From an uncultured Clostridia bacterium (lineage in GTDB: Bacteria > Bacillota > Clostridia > Peptostreptococcales > Anaerovoracaceae), in assembly GCA_938034165.1 (NCBI GenBank), contig CALHKP010000006.1:38075-102074 (forward strand): a stretch of DNA of 64,000 nucleotides, in the 5' to 3' direction. Under the pieces are notes generated by a model that saw only the letters and a program-made list of their open reading frames with translations, made no database searches and had not been told where the DNA came from. The position numbers and the translations under genes were made by a program. This document shows, one piece after another, positions 36,767 to 46,011 of this stretch (within the stretch, counting starts at the first letter, position 1; each line of letters opens with the position of its first letter).

Positions 36767-37646
36767 TGAATGGTTAAATAAATTCAGAGCGAGTATTTCA
36801 ACATATGATTATTATGTTGATTTCGAAAAGGTTCACAAAAATGTGGAAGATATTAAAATCGAACTCAACATCTTAAATTCATTGATAGGCAGCAAGAATA
36901 TCAAAGAGGAATTTAGTACTATTTTACAGAAATATCCGGAAACCCTAAAAGTTATTCCAATCCTGCTTGCAAAGAGAGAAAGTGAGATATATTGTCAGGA
37001 TGATAAAGGTGGTGTGCTGTATAAATTCAGTTTTGATGCATCAAAAGGTGAATATAGACCTAGCAGCCATAAATTTAACCCTTATGAACAGTATTGCTAT
37101 TTTATGGAGCAGACAGGGCTGTTTGACTTGCTAGAGAATCATTTGATTAATAATCTAGTGGATTATGTGACTGGCGTAGAAACCGGCTTGGATTCAAATG
37201 GAAGAAAGAACCGTGGTGGACATCTGATGGAAGACTTGGTTGAGCGATATATAAAAGAAGCCGGTTTTGTAAAAGACGAAAATTATTTTAAGGAAATGTA
37301 CCTTGCGGATATAGAAAGAAAATGGGGAGTTGATTTATCCGCATTGTCTAACCAAGGAAAAGCTGCCAAGAGATTTGACTTTGTAGTAAAAACTGAAAAT
37401 ATGATATATGCAATAGAAACTAATTTCTATGCGAGTGGAGGCTCAAAGCTTAATGAAACCGCTTGTAGCTATAAAATGCTTGCACAGGAAGCACATACTG
37501 TAGACGGATTCGAATTTGTTTGGTTTACAGATGGACTTGGTTGGAAAAGTGCAAGAGGTAATCTGAGAGAGACGTTTGATACTATGGAACATATCTACAA
37601 TATCGAGGATATGGAAAATGGTGTCATTAATAAAAACTTTTTTTAA
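36747..37646 (+). CDS. dpnB: DpnII-type restriction endonuclease (GATC)
   Basis: 299 residues closely resembling the DpnII/MboI family, cutting unmethylated GATC. Typical blocks are NRGGHLMEDLVERYIKEAGF, the PD-(D/E)xK-like core KRFDFVVKTENMIYAIETNFY (Asp and Glu-x-Asn) and ASGGSKLNETACSYK. The start ATG 36747 lies inside dpnA. Order methylase-methylase-endonuclease matches the pneumococcal locus. Base use is as AT-rich as the rest of the window. Confidence 0.94.
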   Translation: MKIRAFDEWLNKFRASISTYDYYVDFEKVHKNVEDIKIELNILNSLIGSKNIKEEFSTILQKYPETLKVIPILLAKRESEIYCQDDKGGVLYKFSFDASKGEYRPSSHKFNPYEQYCYFMEQTGLFDLLENHLINNLVDYVTGVETGLDSNGRKNRGGHLMEDLVERYIKEAGFVKDENYFKEMYLADIERKWGVDLSALSNQGKAAKRFDFVVKTENMIYAIETNFYASGGSKLNETACSYKMLAQEAHTVDGFEFVWFTDGLGWKSARGNLRETFDTMEHIYNIEDMENGVINKNFF

Positions 37647-37710
37647 CTATTTGAGGGGCTGGTTATGGTTTTCGTAAATGCTGCTAAACCATCCGTGCAT
37701 TGAAATAATT

Positions 37711-37750
37711 AACGCCGCAGATTTTATTCCGCGGCGTATGTTCTTTTTTT
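37711..37750 (+). terminator. Terminator of the DpnII operon
   Basis: ACGCCGC, 12-base loop, GCGGCGT, then a T-rich tract (TTCTTTTTTT). Confidence 0.83.
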
Positions 37751-37809
37751 ATGTCTTTTTCTTTTTGCAAAGGCTATTTTATTTTTGAAGCCACCTTTGG
37801 CCTACAGGC

Positions 37810-38751
37810 CTAGTCTTGGTTCATAAAGCTTTGGGCGAGTAAATCAAGGAAGCATATGCAAAGCAGAATGAATCCTGTACAATAACTCGTGTCTAAAGCA
37901 ACATTTAAAAGGCTGAATGATTTTTCCATAACAAAGGATTCAAAGCCAAGACCGTTTACAAAGAAGAAGCTGGTGAGCCATCCAAGCGGAACGGACATGG
38001 CGTAGAGAAATACTTTTCCAAAAATGAGCTTACGTAGCAGCAGCGCGAAAATCACCATTGCAACTAAAATCACTAACGGAATAACTGTATATTTGTGACT
38101 CAAAGGCTCCTTCGGCCTTAGGTCACTTACATGTTTTACATCATCCAAAGGTGTGCCATATAGCAAGAATAAATCTCCAGTGCATCTTTCGTGAATGTAT
38201 ACTGCATCTACAGGAGCTTCAGCTGATGATAAGACCAATGAATTCGTTGTGCTATTAGTAATTCTTGCAATACCTGAAGTCCAAGGAATAAGTTCTAAAA
38301 CAGTTTTGCCATTAATTGTACTGGTTCTTTGAACATAAAATGTGTTCTTGTCTTCACAATAACCTATAACATTGCTATCTGCGGATTTCTCAATTTTAAT
38401 CTTACAGTCTTCAACATTTTCGACGCTTTTGTAGACAGGAGCGACAAAGGATGTTCCTGCATATGCTGCCACTGAAAATAGGAGTATAGCGAACAAAACT
38501 GCCAGCTGAGTTGCCAGGCGTTTTTTCAGTAAGCGCTCTTTTATTACCTTTAAAGGCATGGTCTGATAGGATATGGCTTCTTCTGTATCAAAGGTGTTTT
38601 TCTTAGTTTCTGCTAAATATTCTCTGCAATTTTCACATTTTTTCAAATGGTCTTCAACGATTAGTTCGGATTCTTTGCTAAGAAGGTTTTCTGCATAAAG
38701 TGGAAGAGAATCCTTGACTAAAGCACATAAGTTGCTATTTTCTTTATTCAT
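37810..38751 (-). CDS. Zinc-finger anti-sigma factor-like membrane protein
   Basis: 313 residues. The N-terminus holds a zf-HC2 zinc finger (Cys near residue 9, then HLKKCENCREYL), which in anti-sigma factors grips the ECF sigma factor. One membrane helix follows (about residues 79-100), then an extracytoplasmic domain, then two or three C-terminal helices. It should hold the adjacent sigma factor inactive until an envelope signal arrives. ATG 38751 overlaps the sigma stop by eight bases; the frame extends 18 codons upstream without a site, whereas GGAGGAAAG precedes 38751. Confidence 0.82.
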   Translation of the reverse strand: MNKENSNLCALVKDSLPLYAENLLSKESELIVEDHLKKCENCREYLAETKKNTFDTEEAISYQTMPLKVIKERLLKKRLATQLAVLFAILLFSVAAYAGTSFVAPVYKSVENVEDCKIKIEKSADSNVIGYCEDKNTFYVQRTSTINGKTVLELIPWTSGIARITNSTTNSLVLSSAEAPVDAVYIHERCTGDLFLLYGTPLDDVKHVSDLRPKEPLSHKYTVIPLVILVAMVIFALLLRKLIFGKVFLYAMSVPLGWLTSFFFVNGLGFESFVMEKSFSLLNVALDTSYCTGFILLCICFLDLLAQSFMNQD

Positions 38752-39238
38752 TTCTTTCCTCCATTTTTTCTTGTATTTTTCTTTTGGCTCGGTGATGTAC
38801 GACACATGCCCAGTTCTCTGTTTTCTTAAAAATCTTGCCTATTTGTCGAAAAGACATTTCGTTGTACGTTCTCAAAAGAAAAACTTCTTTATAGGGAGTC
38901 TCCAAGGTTTGAATGATTTCACGAAATTCCCGAGCTGATTCCTTTTGGATTAAGTACTGCTCAGGTGAGTTTTGATAATCGGGTATATCGTCAACCTCAT
39001 TTTCAGGAAGATCTTTTTTCTTTCTCAATTCTGAGAAGTAGCAGTTCTTAGCTATTTGACAGAGCCAAGTGCTGATTTTGCAGTCACCACGAAAAGTGTC
39101 TAGAACTTTTAATGCTTTAAAAAATGTTTCACTGGTTAAATCTTCTGCCAACTGTTCATCGCATGTAATCTTTAACAAATAGAGATACACATCATAAAAG
39201 TAAATCTGATAAATTTCTTCAAATGCCTTCTTTGCCAC
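38744..39238 (-). CDS. ECF-type RNA polymerase sigma factor
   Basis: 164 residues with region 2 (FEEIYQIYFYDVYLYLLKITCDEQLAEDLTSETF, broken here by family gaps, residues 6-40) and region 4 (EVFLLRTYNEMSFRQIGKIF, HTH; about 115-155). No region 3, as expected for an ECF sigma. The start is GTG 39238 with no clear ribosome site, so translation may be weak. Its partner anti-sigma gene overlaps the 3' end. Target genes are unknown; sigma pairs usually autoregulate. Confidence 0.88.
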   Translation of the reverse strand: MAKKAFEEIYQIYFYDVYLYLLKITCDEQLAEDLTSETFFKALKVLDTFRGDCKISTWLCQIAKNCYFSELRKKKDLPENEVDDIPDYQNSPEQYLIQKESAREFREIIQTLETPYKEVFLLRTYNEMSFRQIGKIFKKTENWACVVHHRAKRKIQEKMEERNE

Positions 39239-39262
39239 ATCATATGATGAATTCTTACAATG

Positions 39263-39291
39263 ATTTTATTAAAATTGTCAAATATTTGCAA
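39263..39291 (-). promoter_or_regulatory. Promoter of the sigma/anti-sigma operon
   Basis: Minus strand TTGCAA (39291-39286), 17 bases, TAAAAT (39268-39263). This is a housekeeping-type promoter; the GAAACTT at about 39305 might be an ECF-type -35, but no matching -10 was obvious. Confidence 0.55.
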
Positions 39292-39480
39292 TGTAAGTTT
39301 CTTTTTATTTTTCGTATTCAGTAAAAATTGCTAAATCATATTTATCTGAGGAAAATGTGTTATGGCTGGAACTTTGATCTGGCTAAAGACTGAGCAGAAA
39401 AAAGCAGGAATGAAGCTGCAAAGTGAGCAAGAAAAGGATATCCGGAATACGAAGTAGAATTAATAAGTATCCTAAGTAGA
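39292..39480. other. Non-coding stretch upstream of the sigma operon
   Basis: Together with its flanks this is about 330 bases without a gene. A 31-codon frame (39363-39458) lacks a ribosome site and recognisable features. Nothing else is seen. Confidence 0.5.
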
Positions 39481-39532
39481 AAACGCCATGAACAAAATGG
39501 GAACTGAGCCCATTTTGTTCATGGCGTTTTTT
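39481..39532 (-). terminator. Long perfect terminator hairpin of the EamA gene
   Basis: A 21-bp perfect stem with arms AAACGCCATGAACAAAATGG(G) and its complement around AACTGAG. T runs occur on both sides, so it works in either direction. Confidence 0.9.
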
Positions 39533-39567
39533 GCATTAAATTGTCGCAAATTTGAAGTAATTACAAT

Positions 39568-40479
39568 TTACTTAGATGAAAACTTTGTAACCAGCCAAAC
39601 ACCTATGATTATGAGAATTGATCCCATGAAAGTGATTGGTGTAAGAGGCTCTTTTAAAAAGATAACACCTGAAAATGTTGAACAAATAGTTGTCAGTGTA
39701 CCATATATTGATAATGTCATTACTGAGAGTTTTCCTGCTGCATAGTTTACAATGTTATGACAAAGCACAGAACAGAATACACTTAAAATAAGTATAGAAA
39801 AGATAAATTTTTCATTGAAAAGAGGTTCTATAAATACATTAATATTGCCCTTTTCTTTTATCATTCCTATAGTTACAAATACAATCATAGATACCCCAAT
39901 CATAAAGTATGTTCGTTCAAAAGAACTGTATTCTTCGGCTAATTTTCTGTTCAACGTTCTGTAAATTGCGGAAGCTATTAATGTCAAGAATAGCAGTAAA
40001 ATGCCGAATGGTGAGACAATTCCCAACTTGCTTCCCGAAAGAGTGATCATAATTACACCGAGTATCGGTAAAGTGCTAAAAATGAATTGCTTTTGTGTCG
40101 GATATTCCTTCAAAAATATTGCAGCGAAAATCATAGCAACAATCGGAACTATAGCTAAAACTACTCCGGAGTAAGTGACATTTGTATATAAAATACTGTA
40201 ACTCTCAAGGTAGAAGTAAACAGGCTCAAGGATACTGAATGCTACAAGTGTTTTAATTGATTTTCCACGTAAATCGAGTTTATACTTACCTGTGAGAAGC
40301 ATTATATTTAAAACTAAAAAAGCTGTTGAGAATCTGGCTATAAGAAGTGCATCAGGAGATGCTACACTCAGGGCAATGCGTGTGAATAAGTAACTGAATC
40401 CCCATATTGAATGACCTACAATGGCACATGCAACTGCTAAAACTTTTTTATTGGGTGTTTCATTTAAATCGCGAATCAT
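39568..40479 (-). CDS. EamA/DMT-family transporter
   Basis: 303 residues with ten predicted membrane helices formed by two EamA repeats (first AIVGHSIWGFSYLFTRIAL, second starting near SPFGILLLFLTLIASAIYR), typical of drug/metabolite exporters. Substrate unknown. ATG 40479 is chosen because AAAGGAG precedes it; the frame continues 60 codons upstream without membrane or conserved features. It lies downstream of the sigma-54 activator on the same strand but behind that gene's terminator, so it is a separate unit. Confidence 0.85.
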   Translation of the reverse strand: MIRDLNETPNKKVLAVACAIVGHSIWGFSYLFTRIALSVASPDALLIARFSTAFLVLNIMLLTGKYKLDLRGKSIKTLVAFSILEPVYFYLESYSILYTNVTYSGVVLAIVPIVAMIFAAIFLKEYPTQKQFIFSTLPILGVIMITLSGSKLGIVSPFGILLLFLTLIASAIYRTLNRKLAEEYSSFERTYFMIGVSMIVFVTIGMIKEKGNINVFIEPLFNEKFIFSILILSVFCSVLCHNIVNYAAGKLSVMTLSIYGTLTTICSTFSGVIFLKEPLTPITFMGSILIIIGVWLVTKFSSK

Positions 40480-40647
40480 TTTATGGTACTCCTTTTTTAT
40501 TTCTATTTGAGAAAGCATTGCAAATATTTTTTGCGTAAGGATATTTGCAGACTCCTCTATACAGTTAATGCAATCTATATGCCAAGTAACTGAAGTTACA
40601 TATGGTATGCTGTAAAGTACCGATTTAATAACGTGTATTAAATCAAA

Positions 40648-40683
40648 ACTGACCCGCAAAGTCTAACTTTTGGGGGTCAGTTC
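40648..40683 (-). terminator. Terminator of the sigma-54 activator gene
   Basis: AACTGACCC and GGGTCAGTT pair around a 17-base loop; on the minus strand TTTTGATTT follows. Confidence 0.8.
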
Positions 40684-40698
40684 GAAAAGTGAGGTTGT

Positions 40699-42723
40699 TT
40701 ATTCTTTCGACATATTATTTATGTAGTCTAATCCTAATTGAGTTATATGAGAGCCACCACGTCCAGACTCTGAGTATATAAGACCCTCTTTTTTTAAATG
40801 TAGCATGCATTTTTTCAAAGAACCTTCTCCAATGGTTATATTCAACGCTGTGAGCTTTTTTAGAAGTGCCCCGCGCCCAATACCCGCAAATTGGGAAGAG
40901 TTTGCTGCAATCATTTTTAAAACAACAAAGTTTAAATCCTCATCTTCACGCATTGGATCTGAAGTTTCGAAATTCGATATCTTGTGTTTTGCTGCGACGG
41001 TTTCAATCGGAGTTGTTATATTTAATGGCAGCTGATTCATTATTTTGTAATACGAAGCAACGTTTTCAAGCTCTCTAACGTTTCCCGGCCAGTCATATCT
41101 CATAAGGTCTTCCTTTTCTGATGGAAGGAGATTATCAAACTGTTTGCCCAAGAATACATTCAGTAATGGCATTATATCATCTTTTCGTTTTTTTAGTGGA
41201 TCGATTGTAAGCGTAATTACGTTTAATCTATAGAATAAGTCGCTTCTGAATTCACCTTCTTCAACTTTCTTTTCGAGGGCAGCATTGGTTGCTGCAATTA
41301 TTCTGGTATCAATATTTATTATTTTACCGCTACCGACTTTCATTATTTGCTTTTCTTGTAATACCCTAAGGAGACTGGCCTGTATTGCAGGTGAAATATC
41401 ACCAATTTCATCTAAGAATATCGTACCGTGATGAGCATGTTCAAACAGCCCTAGCTTTCCGTTTTTTTTCGCTCCGGTAAAAGACCCTTCTTCGTATCCA
41501 AAAAGCTCACTTTCTAATAGGGTTTCCGGGATTGCAGCACAGTTAACGGCAACAAAAGGATAGTTTTTGCGTGAAGAATAGTTATGTATTGACTGAGCCA
41601 GTAATTCTTTTCCTGTACCACTTTCGCCGCGTATAAGAATTGTATAGTCAGAAGATGCGACTTTTTTTGCTGTTTCTATACAGTGTTGCATAGAACGAGA
41701 AGTGTGAATTATATCATCAAAAGTGTATTTTGCAAAGAATCCGGTTTGCTTTAAATGCCTGCTTAGATTATTTTCGTCTTTTCTTAAATCCTTTTCATTT
41801 TGGAAAATCAAACAATATCCAATCGAATTATTTACAAGTTGAATGTCTATTTTTTCTACCAGGTAATTAGATCCATTATATGCAACGATTTCACCATCGA
41901 ACTCATTTGCCGCTACCAATTCATCCGGTAAATAGTTGCTTTGAATAAATAAGTCTCCTTGAGAGAGTTTGAAGGTTTTATATGCAATCTCATTTATGTA
42001 ATATATAGTATCTAATTTGTCGAGTAATATAATGGCACGTGAGGATTGTTCGACTATATTGCTAAACATAAGATCTTTGAGGATATTACCTAAGTAGCTG
42101 TTGATGTAATCGGTATTTGTATCTGATTCGTCCTTTACTTTTTTTAAGAGATTGTTGTATATGTGATGACTTTTTATATCCAAAAGTGATATGACTTTAT
42201 GGAGTGTTTCGAAGCTGACTTCGCGATTATGAAAGTTGTATATTTGTGAAATGTTTTTAGGTATGAGAGACTCTGAGCCTGAACCGGCAATAGCTACGGT
42301 AATGTTGTCATATTCACCTGCATCTGCTAATGATTTTTCATATGGGAAAAGGTTAAGATGTCCTATACCCAGCTCGAAAATCATATACATGGCTTGAAGT
42401 GTGCTTGTTCTGGAGTCGTTAATAACAAGTACGTTTGTGCCGGCCGGAATCTGCATTATTGGTTTTAAGTATTTTTGCTGGATACTTCTTGAAATTACTA
42501 CAACTTTAGAAAAACTATCAATATGCCCTACAAGATCATTAAGCATTTCCTCATAGCATACAGCATAGACATCGGCATTGATTTGCTGCCCTGCAGAAAT
42601 TTCATCTGTATAATAGTTTGTAATCGTAACATAGTCTCCCAATATTTTATAAAAATTATCTGCGATATAATTAATCGCTTCTTGATTATCGCGATCGCGA
42701 TAGAAAATGGCAAGTTGTTTCAT
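40699..42723 (-). CDS. Sigma-54-dependent transcriptional activator
   Basis: 674 residues. Residues 1 to about 190 are a PrpR_N-like sensor domain; about 225-310 look like a PAS domain; 330-560 are the AAA+ domain with Walker A GESGTGKE (366-373), the sigma-54 contact loop GSFTGA (413-418), Walker B TIFLDEI and the R finger region [10 protein letters not shown]. The C-terminus (about 605-674) is not a Fis-type helix-turn-helix but looks like a winged helix ([26 protein letters not shown]). It is divergent from an operon with an exact sigma-54 promoter and almost surely activates it, sensing a ligand related to the aspartate pathway. ATG 42723 follows TAGGAG. Confidence 0.93.
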   Translation of the reverse strand: MKQLAIFYRDRDNQEAINYIADNFYKILGDYVTITNYYTDEISAGQQINADVYAVCYEEMLNDLVGHIDSFSKVVVISRSIQQKYLKPIMQIPAGTNVLVINDSRTSTLQAMYMIFELGIGHLNLFPYEKSLADAGEYDNITVAIAGSGSESLIPKNISQIYNFHNREVSFETLHKVISLLDIKSHHIYNNLLKKVKDESDTNTDYINSYLGNILKDLMFSNIVEQSSRAIILLDKLDTIYYINEIAYKTFKLSQGDLFIQSNYLPDELVAANEFDGEIVAYNGSNYLVEKIDIQLVNNSIGYCLIFQNEKDLRKDENNLSRHLKQTGFFAKYTFDDIIHTSRSMQHCIETAKKVASSDYTILIRGESGTGKELLAQSIHNYSSRKNYPFVAVNCAAIPETLLESELFGYEEGSFTGAKKNGKLGLFEHAHHGTIFLDEIGDISPAIQASLLRVLQEKQIMKVGSGKIINIDTRIIAATNAALEKKVEEGEFRSDLFYRLNVITLTIDPLKKRKDDIMPLLNVFLGKQFDNLLPSEKEDLMRYDWPGNVRELENVASYYKIMNQLPLNITTPIETVAAKHKISNFETSDPMREDEDLNFVVLKMIAANSSQFAGIGRGALLKKLTALNITIGEGSLKKCMLHLKKEGLIYSESGRGGSHITQLGLDYINNMSKE

Positions 42724-42760
42724 AATCGGATACTCCTACATTAAAAATAAACCTATAGTT

Positions 42761-42790
42761 ATTTTAGTATAGTTAAATGTTTAATGTCAA
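42761..42790 (-). promoter_or_regulatory. Sigma-70 promoter of the activator gene
   Basis: Minus strand TTGACA (42790-42785), 18 bases, TAAAAT (42766-42761). Confidence 0.65.
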
Positions 42791-42812
42791 TAGTTTGAAT
42801 TGTTTGAAGACA

Positions 42813-42829
42813 TGGCACGAAGCTTGCAT
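42813..42829 (+). promoter_or_regulatory. Sigma-54 (-24/-12) promoter of the aspartate operon
   Basis: TGGCAC-GAAGC-TTGCAT is an exact match to the TGGCAC-N5-TTGC(A/T) consensus and lies 36 bases before the first gene. The activator with the GSFTGA loop is the divergent neighbour. I could not define the activator's upstream binding repeats with confidence in 42724-42812. Confidence 0.93.
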
Positions 42830-42864
42830 TATATCGTTGTATAATAAATTGTAAGGAGGGAAAA

Positions 42865-43578
42865 ATGAATAAGATTGCGGTAGTGACTGGTGCGGCCACA
42901 GGTATAGGACAGGCTATCGCGCTTGAACTTGCGAAGATTGGCTACACGGTGTATGCAAATGCAAGAAGTGAAGAAAAGCTGAAGAAAACAATGGAACTGG
43001 GAAAAGAATATGATGTTAGATCTTTCATATTCGACGTTCAAGATGTAGAAGCAATAAAAAACAGCTTTTCTAAACTAAAAAAGGTTGATTGCTTGGTTAA
43101 TGCTGCAGGAATAAGCGTTAAAAAAACAGCAATTGAGAGTGTGGAAGAAGCCGATTGGGACATAACGCTTGGTACCAATGTAAAAGGATACTTCTTTGTA
43201 ACAAAATATGCTCTTCCTAAGATGACTAGAGGTGGATCTATTATAAATATTTCATCCGGTGCGGCAAAAACAGGCGGTGATTTTGTTTCTCTTCCATATT
43301 CAACATCAAAGGGAGCAATAAATTCTTTGACTGTTTGTCTTGCAAGGGAGCTTGCTAAATCAGGAATAAGAGTGAATGCTGTATCACCGGGATTTGTTGA
43401 AACTGCAATGCTTGAAGTAAATGGGTTGCCTATAGAGTACTATGGTGAAGCTATTCCTATTGGAAGAGTTGGAACACCCGCTGATATAGCAAACATGGTA
43501 GTGTTTTTAAGTTCAGAAAAAGCTAATTTTATCACAGGTCAAATTATAGAAGTTAATGGTGGCGACATAATGGGATAA
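42865..43578 (+). CDS. Short-chain dehydrogenase/reductase (SDR)
   Basis: 237 residues of classical SDR type. TGAATGIG (8-15) binds NAD(P); the catalytic Ser is near 131 and Tyr145-x-x-x-Lys149 is in YSTSKGA. VNAVSPGFVETAML and ITGQIIEVNGGDIMG complete the FabG-like pattern. Substrate unknown; as first gene behind the sigma-54 promoter it should act in the same pathway, perhaps on a hydroxy or keto acid. ATG 42865 follows AAGGAGG. Confidence 0.9.
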   Translation: MNKIAVVTGAATGIGQAIALELAKIGYTVYANARSEEKLKKTMELGKEYDVRSFIFDVQDVEAIKNSFSKLKKVDCLVNAAGISVKKTAIESVEEADWDITLGTNVKGYFFVTKYALPKMTRGGSIINISSGAAKTGGDFVSLPYSTSKGAINSLTVCLARELAKSGIRVNAVSPGFVETAMLEVNGLPIEYYGEAIPIGRVGTPADIANMVVFLSSEKANFITGQIIEVNGGDIMG

Positions 43579-43659
43579 ACAGGATGGAAAAACAGGAAAC
43601 AGGAAAGAAAAATCCTATTTATCCGAAAAGTCCAGAAAAAAGATAGGAGGTTAGAAGAA

Positions 43660-45090
43660 ATGAAGAAAAAAGGTAAAGAGAGCGATACCGCTCCTAATAT
43701 CACGTTTGGAAAAGCGGTGCTTTGTATAGTAGGACTTATTATTGTACTTTGTCTTGGTTTTGCTGTTATCGGACTTGAGACCAAGGTAACATTCTTAATT
43801 GCATCAGTTGTAGTGGCTACATTCCTTGTTGCATACGGATACAAGCTTGAAAAAGTACTAGGGTGGTATGCTGACGGATGCAGAGGCGCTATAGATGTAA
43901 TTTTAATACTGATGAGCGTAGGCGTTGTAATTGGAACTTGGATTGCTTCAGGTACAATACCAACAATTATTTATTACGGTCTTAAGATGCTTACACCAAC
44001 AACATTTATGATAGTCGGTTTCTTACTTTGTTGTTTGGTATCCTTCTTTGTAGGAAGTTCATATTCGACGCTTGCAACCTTAGGTGTAGCCTTTATTGGA
44101 ATCGGAACAGGACTGGGAATGAACCTCGGACTAGTAGCTGGTATGGTTCTTTCCGGTGCAATGTTTGGTGATAAAATGTCACCGTTCTCAGATACAACAA
44201 ACCTTGCACCTGCGGTTTCAGGAACAACAGTATATAAGCACATAGGTTCTATGATGTACACAGTAGTACCTTCCTTACTGATTTCTTTCATACTGTACAT
44301 TGTACTTAGCAGAAATGTTGATACAGGAAATGCTGAACTTGGTCTTGTTGAGGACATGATGACAGGAATAGATGCAAACTTTAATGTTACACCTGTTTTA
44401 TTTATTGTACCTGTATTTGTACTTACATTGGCATTATTGAAAACACCTCCTGTAGTAGCTATGCTCGCAAGTGGACTGCTTGCAATCATAATGGGTGGAA
44501 TTACACAGGCAGGATATGTTGACTGGCTTACACTTGTTGATTCAACAGGTATTGGTTTCTCAATTGAAACAGGCGTTGCTGATTTAGATAAACTTCTTAA
44601 CCGTGGCGGTATTGCTGCAATGATGGACGTTGTAGCATGGACATTATTAACTCTTGGTATGGGACATTGCCTAAAAGAAGGTGGCATACTCGATGCATTT
44701 CTTGAGAAACTCCTCGTTATTATTAAAAAGCCAAAACATCTTGTTTTATCAACACTTGGATTCTCTCTTGTAACTGCATGTCTGACAGCATCCCAGTACT
44801 TAGCAATAATGCTTCCAGGTATGCTTTTAAAAGATCAGTATACAAAATTTAAGCTAGACAAAAAGGTTCTATCCAGAACTCTCGAAGACGGCGGTACAAT
44901 GTTCTCATTCATAATTCCATGGGATACAGCAGGAATTTACACTGCATCAGTACTCGGAGTTGCAACAGTGACATATGCACCATATGCATTCTTACTTTGG
45001 ATAAATCCTATTGTTGCAGCGATATATGCATTAATCGGCTTTGCTCAGTTCAAGGCTGAAGATGATGAAGAAGAAACTGTTATTGAGTAA
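43660..45090 (+). CDS. nhaC: NhaC-family Na+/H+ antiporter
   Basis: 476 residues with about twelve membrane helices. The diagnostic NhaC block GDKMSPFSDTTNLAPA is present, as are VGSSYSTLATLGVAFIGIG and the C-terminal FSFIIPWDTAGIYTASVLGV. NhaC proteins exchange Na+ for H+ (or, in some, carry malate/lactate). Within a decarboxylation operon it could couple the proton gradient made by AspT/AspD to sodium. ATG 43660 follows ATAGGAGG. Confidence 0.9.
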   Translation: MKKKGKESDTAPNITFGKAVLCIVGLIIVLCLGFAVIGLETKVTFLIASVVVATFLVAYGYKLEKVLGWYADGCRGAIDVILILMSVGVVIGTWIASGTIPTIIYYGLKMLTPTTFMIVGFLLCCLVSFFVGSSYSTLATLGVAFIGIGTGLGMNLGLVAGMVLSGAMFGDKMSPFSDTTNLAPAVSGTTVYKHIGSMMYTVVPSLLISFILYIVLSRNVDTGNAELGLVEDMMTGIDANFNVTPVLFIVPVFVLTLALLKTPPVVAMLASGLLAIIMGGITQAGYVDWLTLVDSTGIGFSIETGVADLDKLLNRGGIAAMMDVVAWTLLTLGMGHCLKEGGILDAFLEKLLVIIKKPKHLVLSTLGFSLVTACLTASQYLAIMLPGMLLKDQYTKFKLDKKVLSRTLEDGGTMFSFIIPWDTAGIYTASVLGVATVTYAPYAFLLWINPIVAAIYALIGFAQFKAEDDEEETVIE

Positions 45091-45109
45091 TAAAAAAAAG
45101 GAGGACATT

Positions 45110-45952
45110 ATGCAGAAATTAGGAAAAGTAAATTTACCAGAGGGTAAAAAAATTGCGGTCAATCTAGGAATTGATTTTGATTCATCATCTGTATGGATGG
45201 AATCATTTGGCAAAACATCACCTGTTTATACTTCAAGAGGTGAATTTGGGGCAGAAGTTGGAACACCTAGACTTCTTAAGCTTTTAGACAAGTATGATTT
45301 GAAAGCGACATTCTTTATTCCGGGTCATACAATTGATACATATCCGGAAGTATGTAAAGCTATCCTAGAAAGAGGACATGAAATTGCTCATCATGGATAT
45401 GTTCATGAAGATCCAACAGACTTGCCTTTGGAAGAAGAAGAGAAAATTTTTGTAAAAGGTCTGGAAGCTCTTGACAGAATCGGAGTTAAGCCTATCGGTT
45501 ATAGAAGCCCAGGATTTGATTTTAGCCCTAATACCGTGAGTCTGCTGGAAAAGTATGGTATTAAGTATGACAGCAGCTTAATGGGTCAGGACTTTTTCCC
45601 TTACCGTCCTGCTCCTTGCAAAGTTAATTTCGATAAAGGAAATGAATTCGGAGAACCTGCAAATCTTATAGAAATGCCAACATCATGGTACATGGACGAT
45701 TTCCCACATTCTGAATTCATTATGACAAGAACCGGAATGAAACCTCAAAGCCAGACATATGAAATCTGGTCAGGAACTTTTGATTATGGTGTTGAAAATA
45801 CTGAAAACGGAATGCTGAATGTTGCAATGCATCCACAGGTAATTGGCAGAGCTCATAATATTGTTATGCTTGAAAAATTCATAAATCATATACTTGAGAG
45901 AGGTGCTTGGGTTGCGCCATTTGCAGAAATATACGAAAGAATAGAATTTTAG
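45110..45952 (+). CDS. PuuE/HpPgdA-type polysaccharide deacetylase-family hydrolase
   Basis: 280 residues of carbohydrate esterase family 4 fold, of the subgroup that includes PuuE-like allantoinases, cyclic imide hydrolases and Helicobacter PgdA. The metal-binding Asp is in LGIDFDSSSVW, the two His in GHEIAHHGYVHEDP, and RSPGFDFSPN and YDSSLMGQDFFPY follow. No signal peptide, so it is cytoplasmic; that argues against a cell-wall role and for hydrolysis of a small cyclic amide or imide. ATG 45110 follows AAAGGAGG; the frame upstream overlaps nhaC and is rejected. Confidence 0.85.
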   Translation: MQKLGKVNLPEGKKIAVNLGIDFDSSSVWMESFGKTSPVYTSRGEFGAEVGTPRLLKLLDKYDLKATFFIPGHTIDTYPEVCKAILERGHEIAHHGYVHEDPTDLPLEEEEKIFVKGLEALDRIGVKPIGYRSPGFDFSPNTVSLLEKYGIKYDSSLMGQDFFPYRPAPCKVNFDKGNEFGEPANLIEMPTSWYMDDFPHSEFIMTRTGMKPQSQTYEIWSGTFDYGVENTENGMLNVAMHPQVIGRAHNIVMLEKFINHILERGAWVAPFAEIYERIEF

Positions 45953-45962
45953 CTTATTATTT

Positions 45963-45993
45963 ATACGGAAGAGATTTTAAATCTCTTCCGTAT
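45963..45993. repeat. Perfect inverted repeat between two operon genes
   Basis: 15-base arms (ATACGGAAGAGATTT and its complement) around a single T. No T tract follows, and the ribosome site of the next gene starts six bases later. Probably an mRNA hairpin affecting processing or translation of the downstream cistrons. Confidence 0.7.
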
Positions 45994-46011
45994 GATTTGG
46001 AGGATATTATC

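Noticed and set aside
39363..39458. 31-codon plus-strand frame before the sigma operon promoter
   Set aside because: No ribosome site, no recognisable features and no neighbour to pair with.
40480..40659. N-terminal extension of the EamA transporter by 60 residues
   Set aside because: The extension has no membrane or conserved sequence; AAAGGAG precedes the internal ATG at 40479.
43974..44687. 237-codon minus-strand frame opposite nhaC
   Set aside because: Antisense of a hydrophobic transporter, no ribosome site and no family match.
45041..45109. N-terminal extension of the PuuE-type hydrolase into nhaC
   Set aside because: Basic low-complexity residues in the shadow of nhaC; a strong ribosome site precedes ATG 45110.
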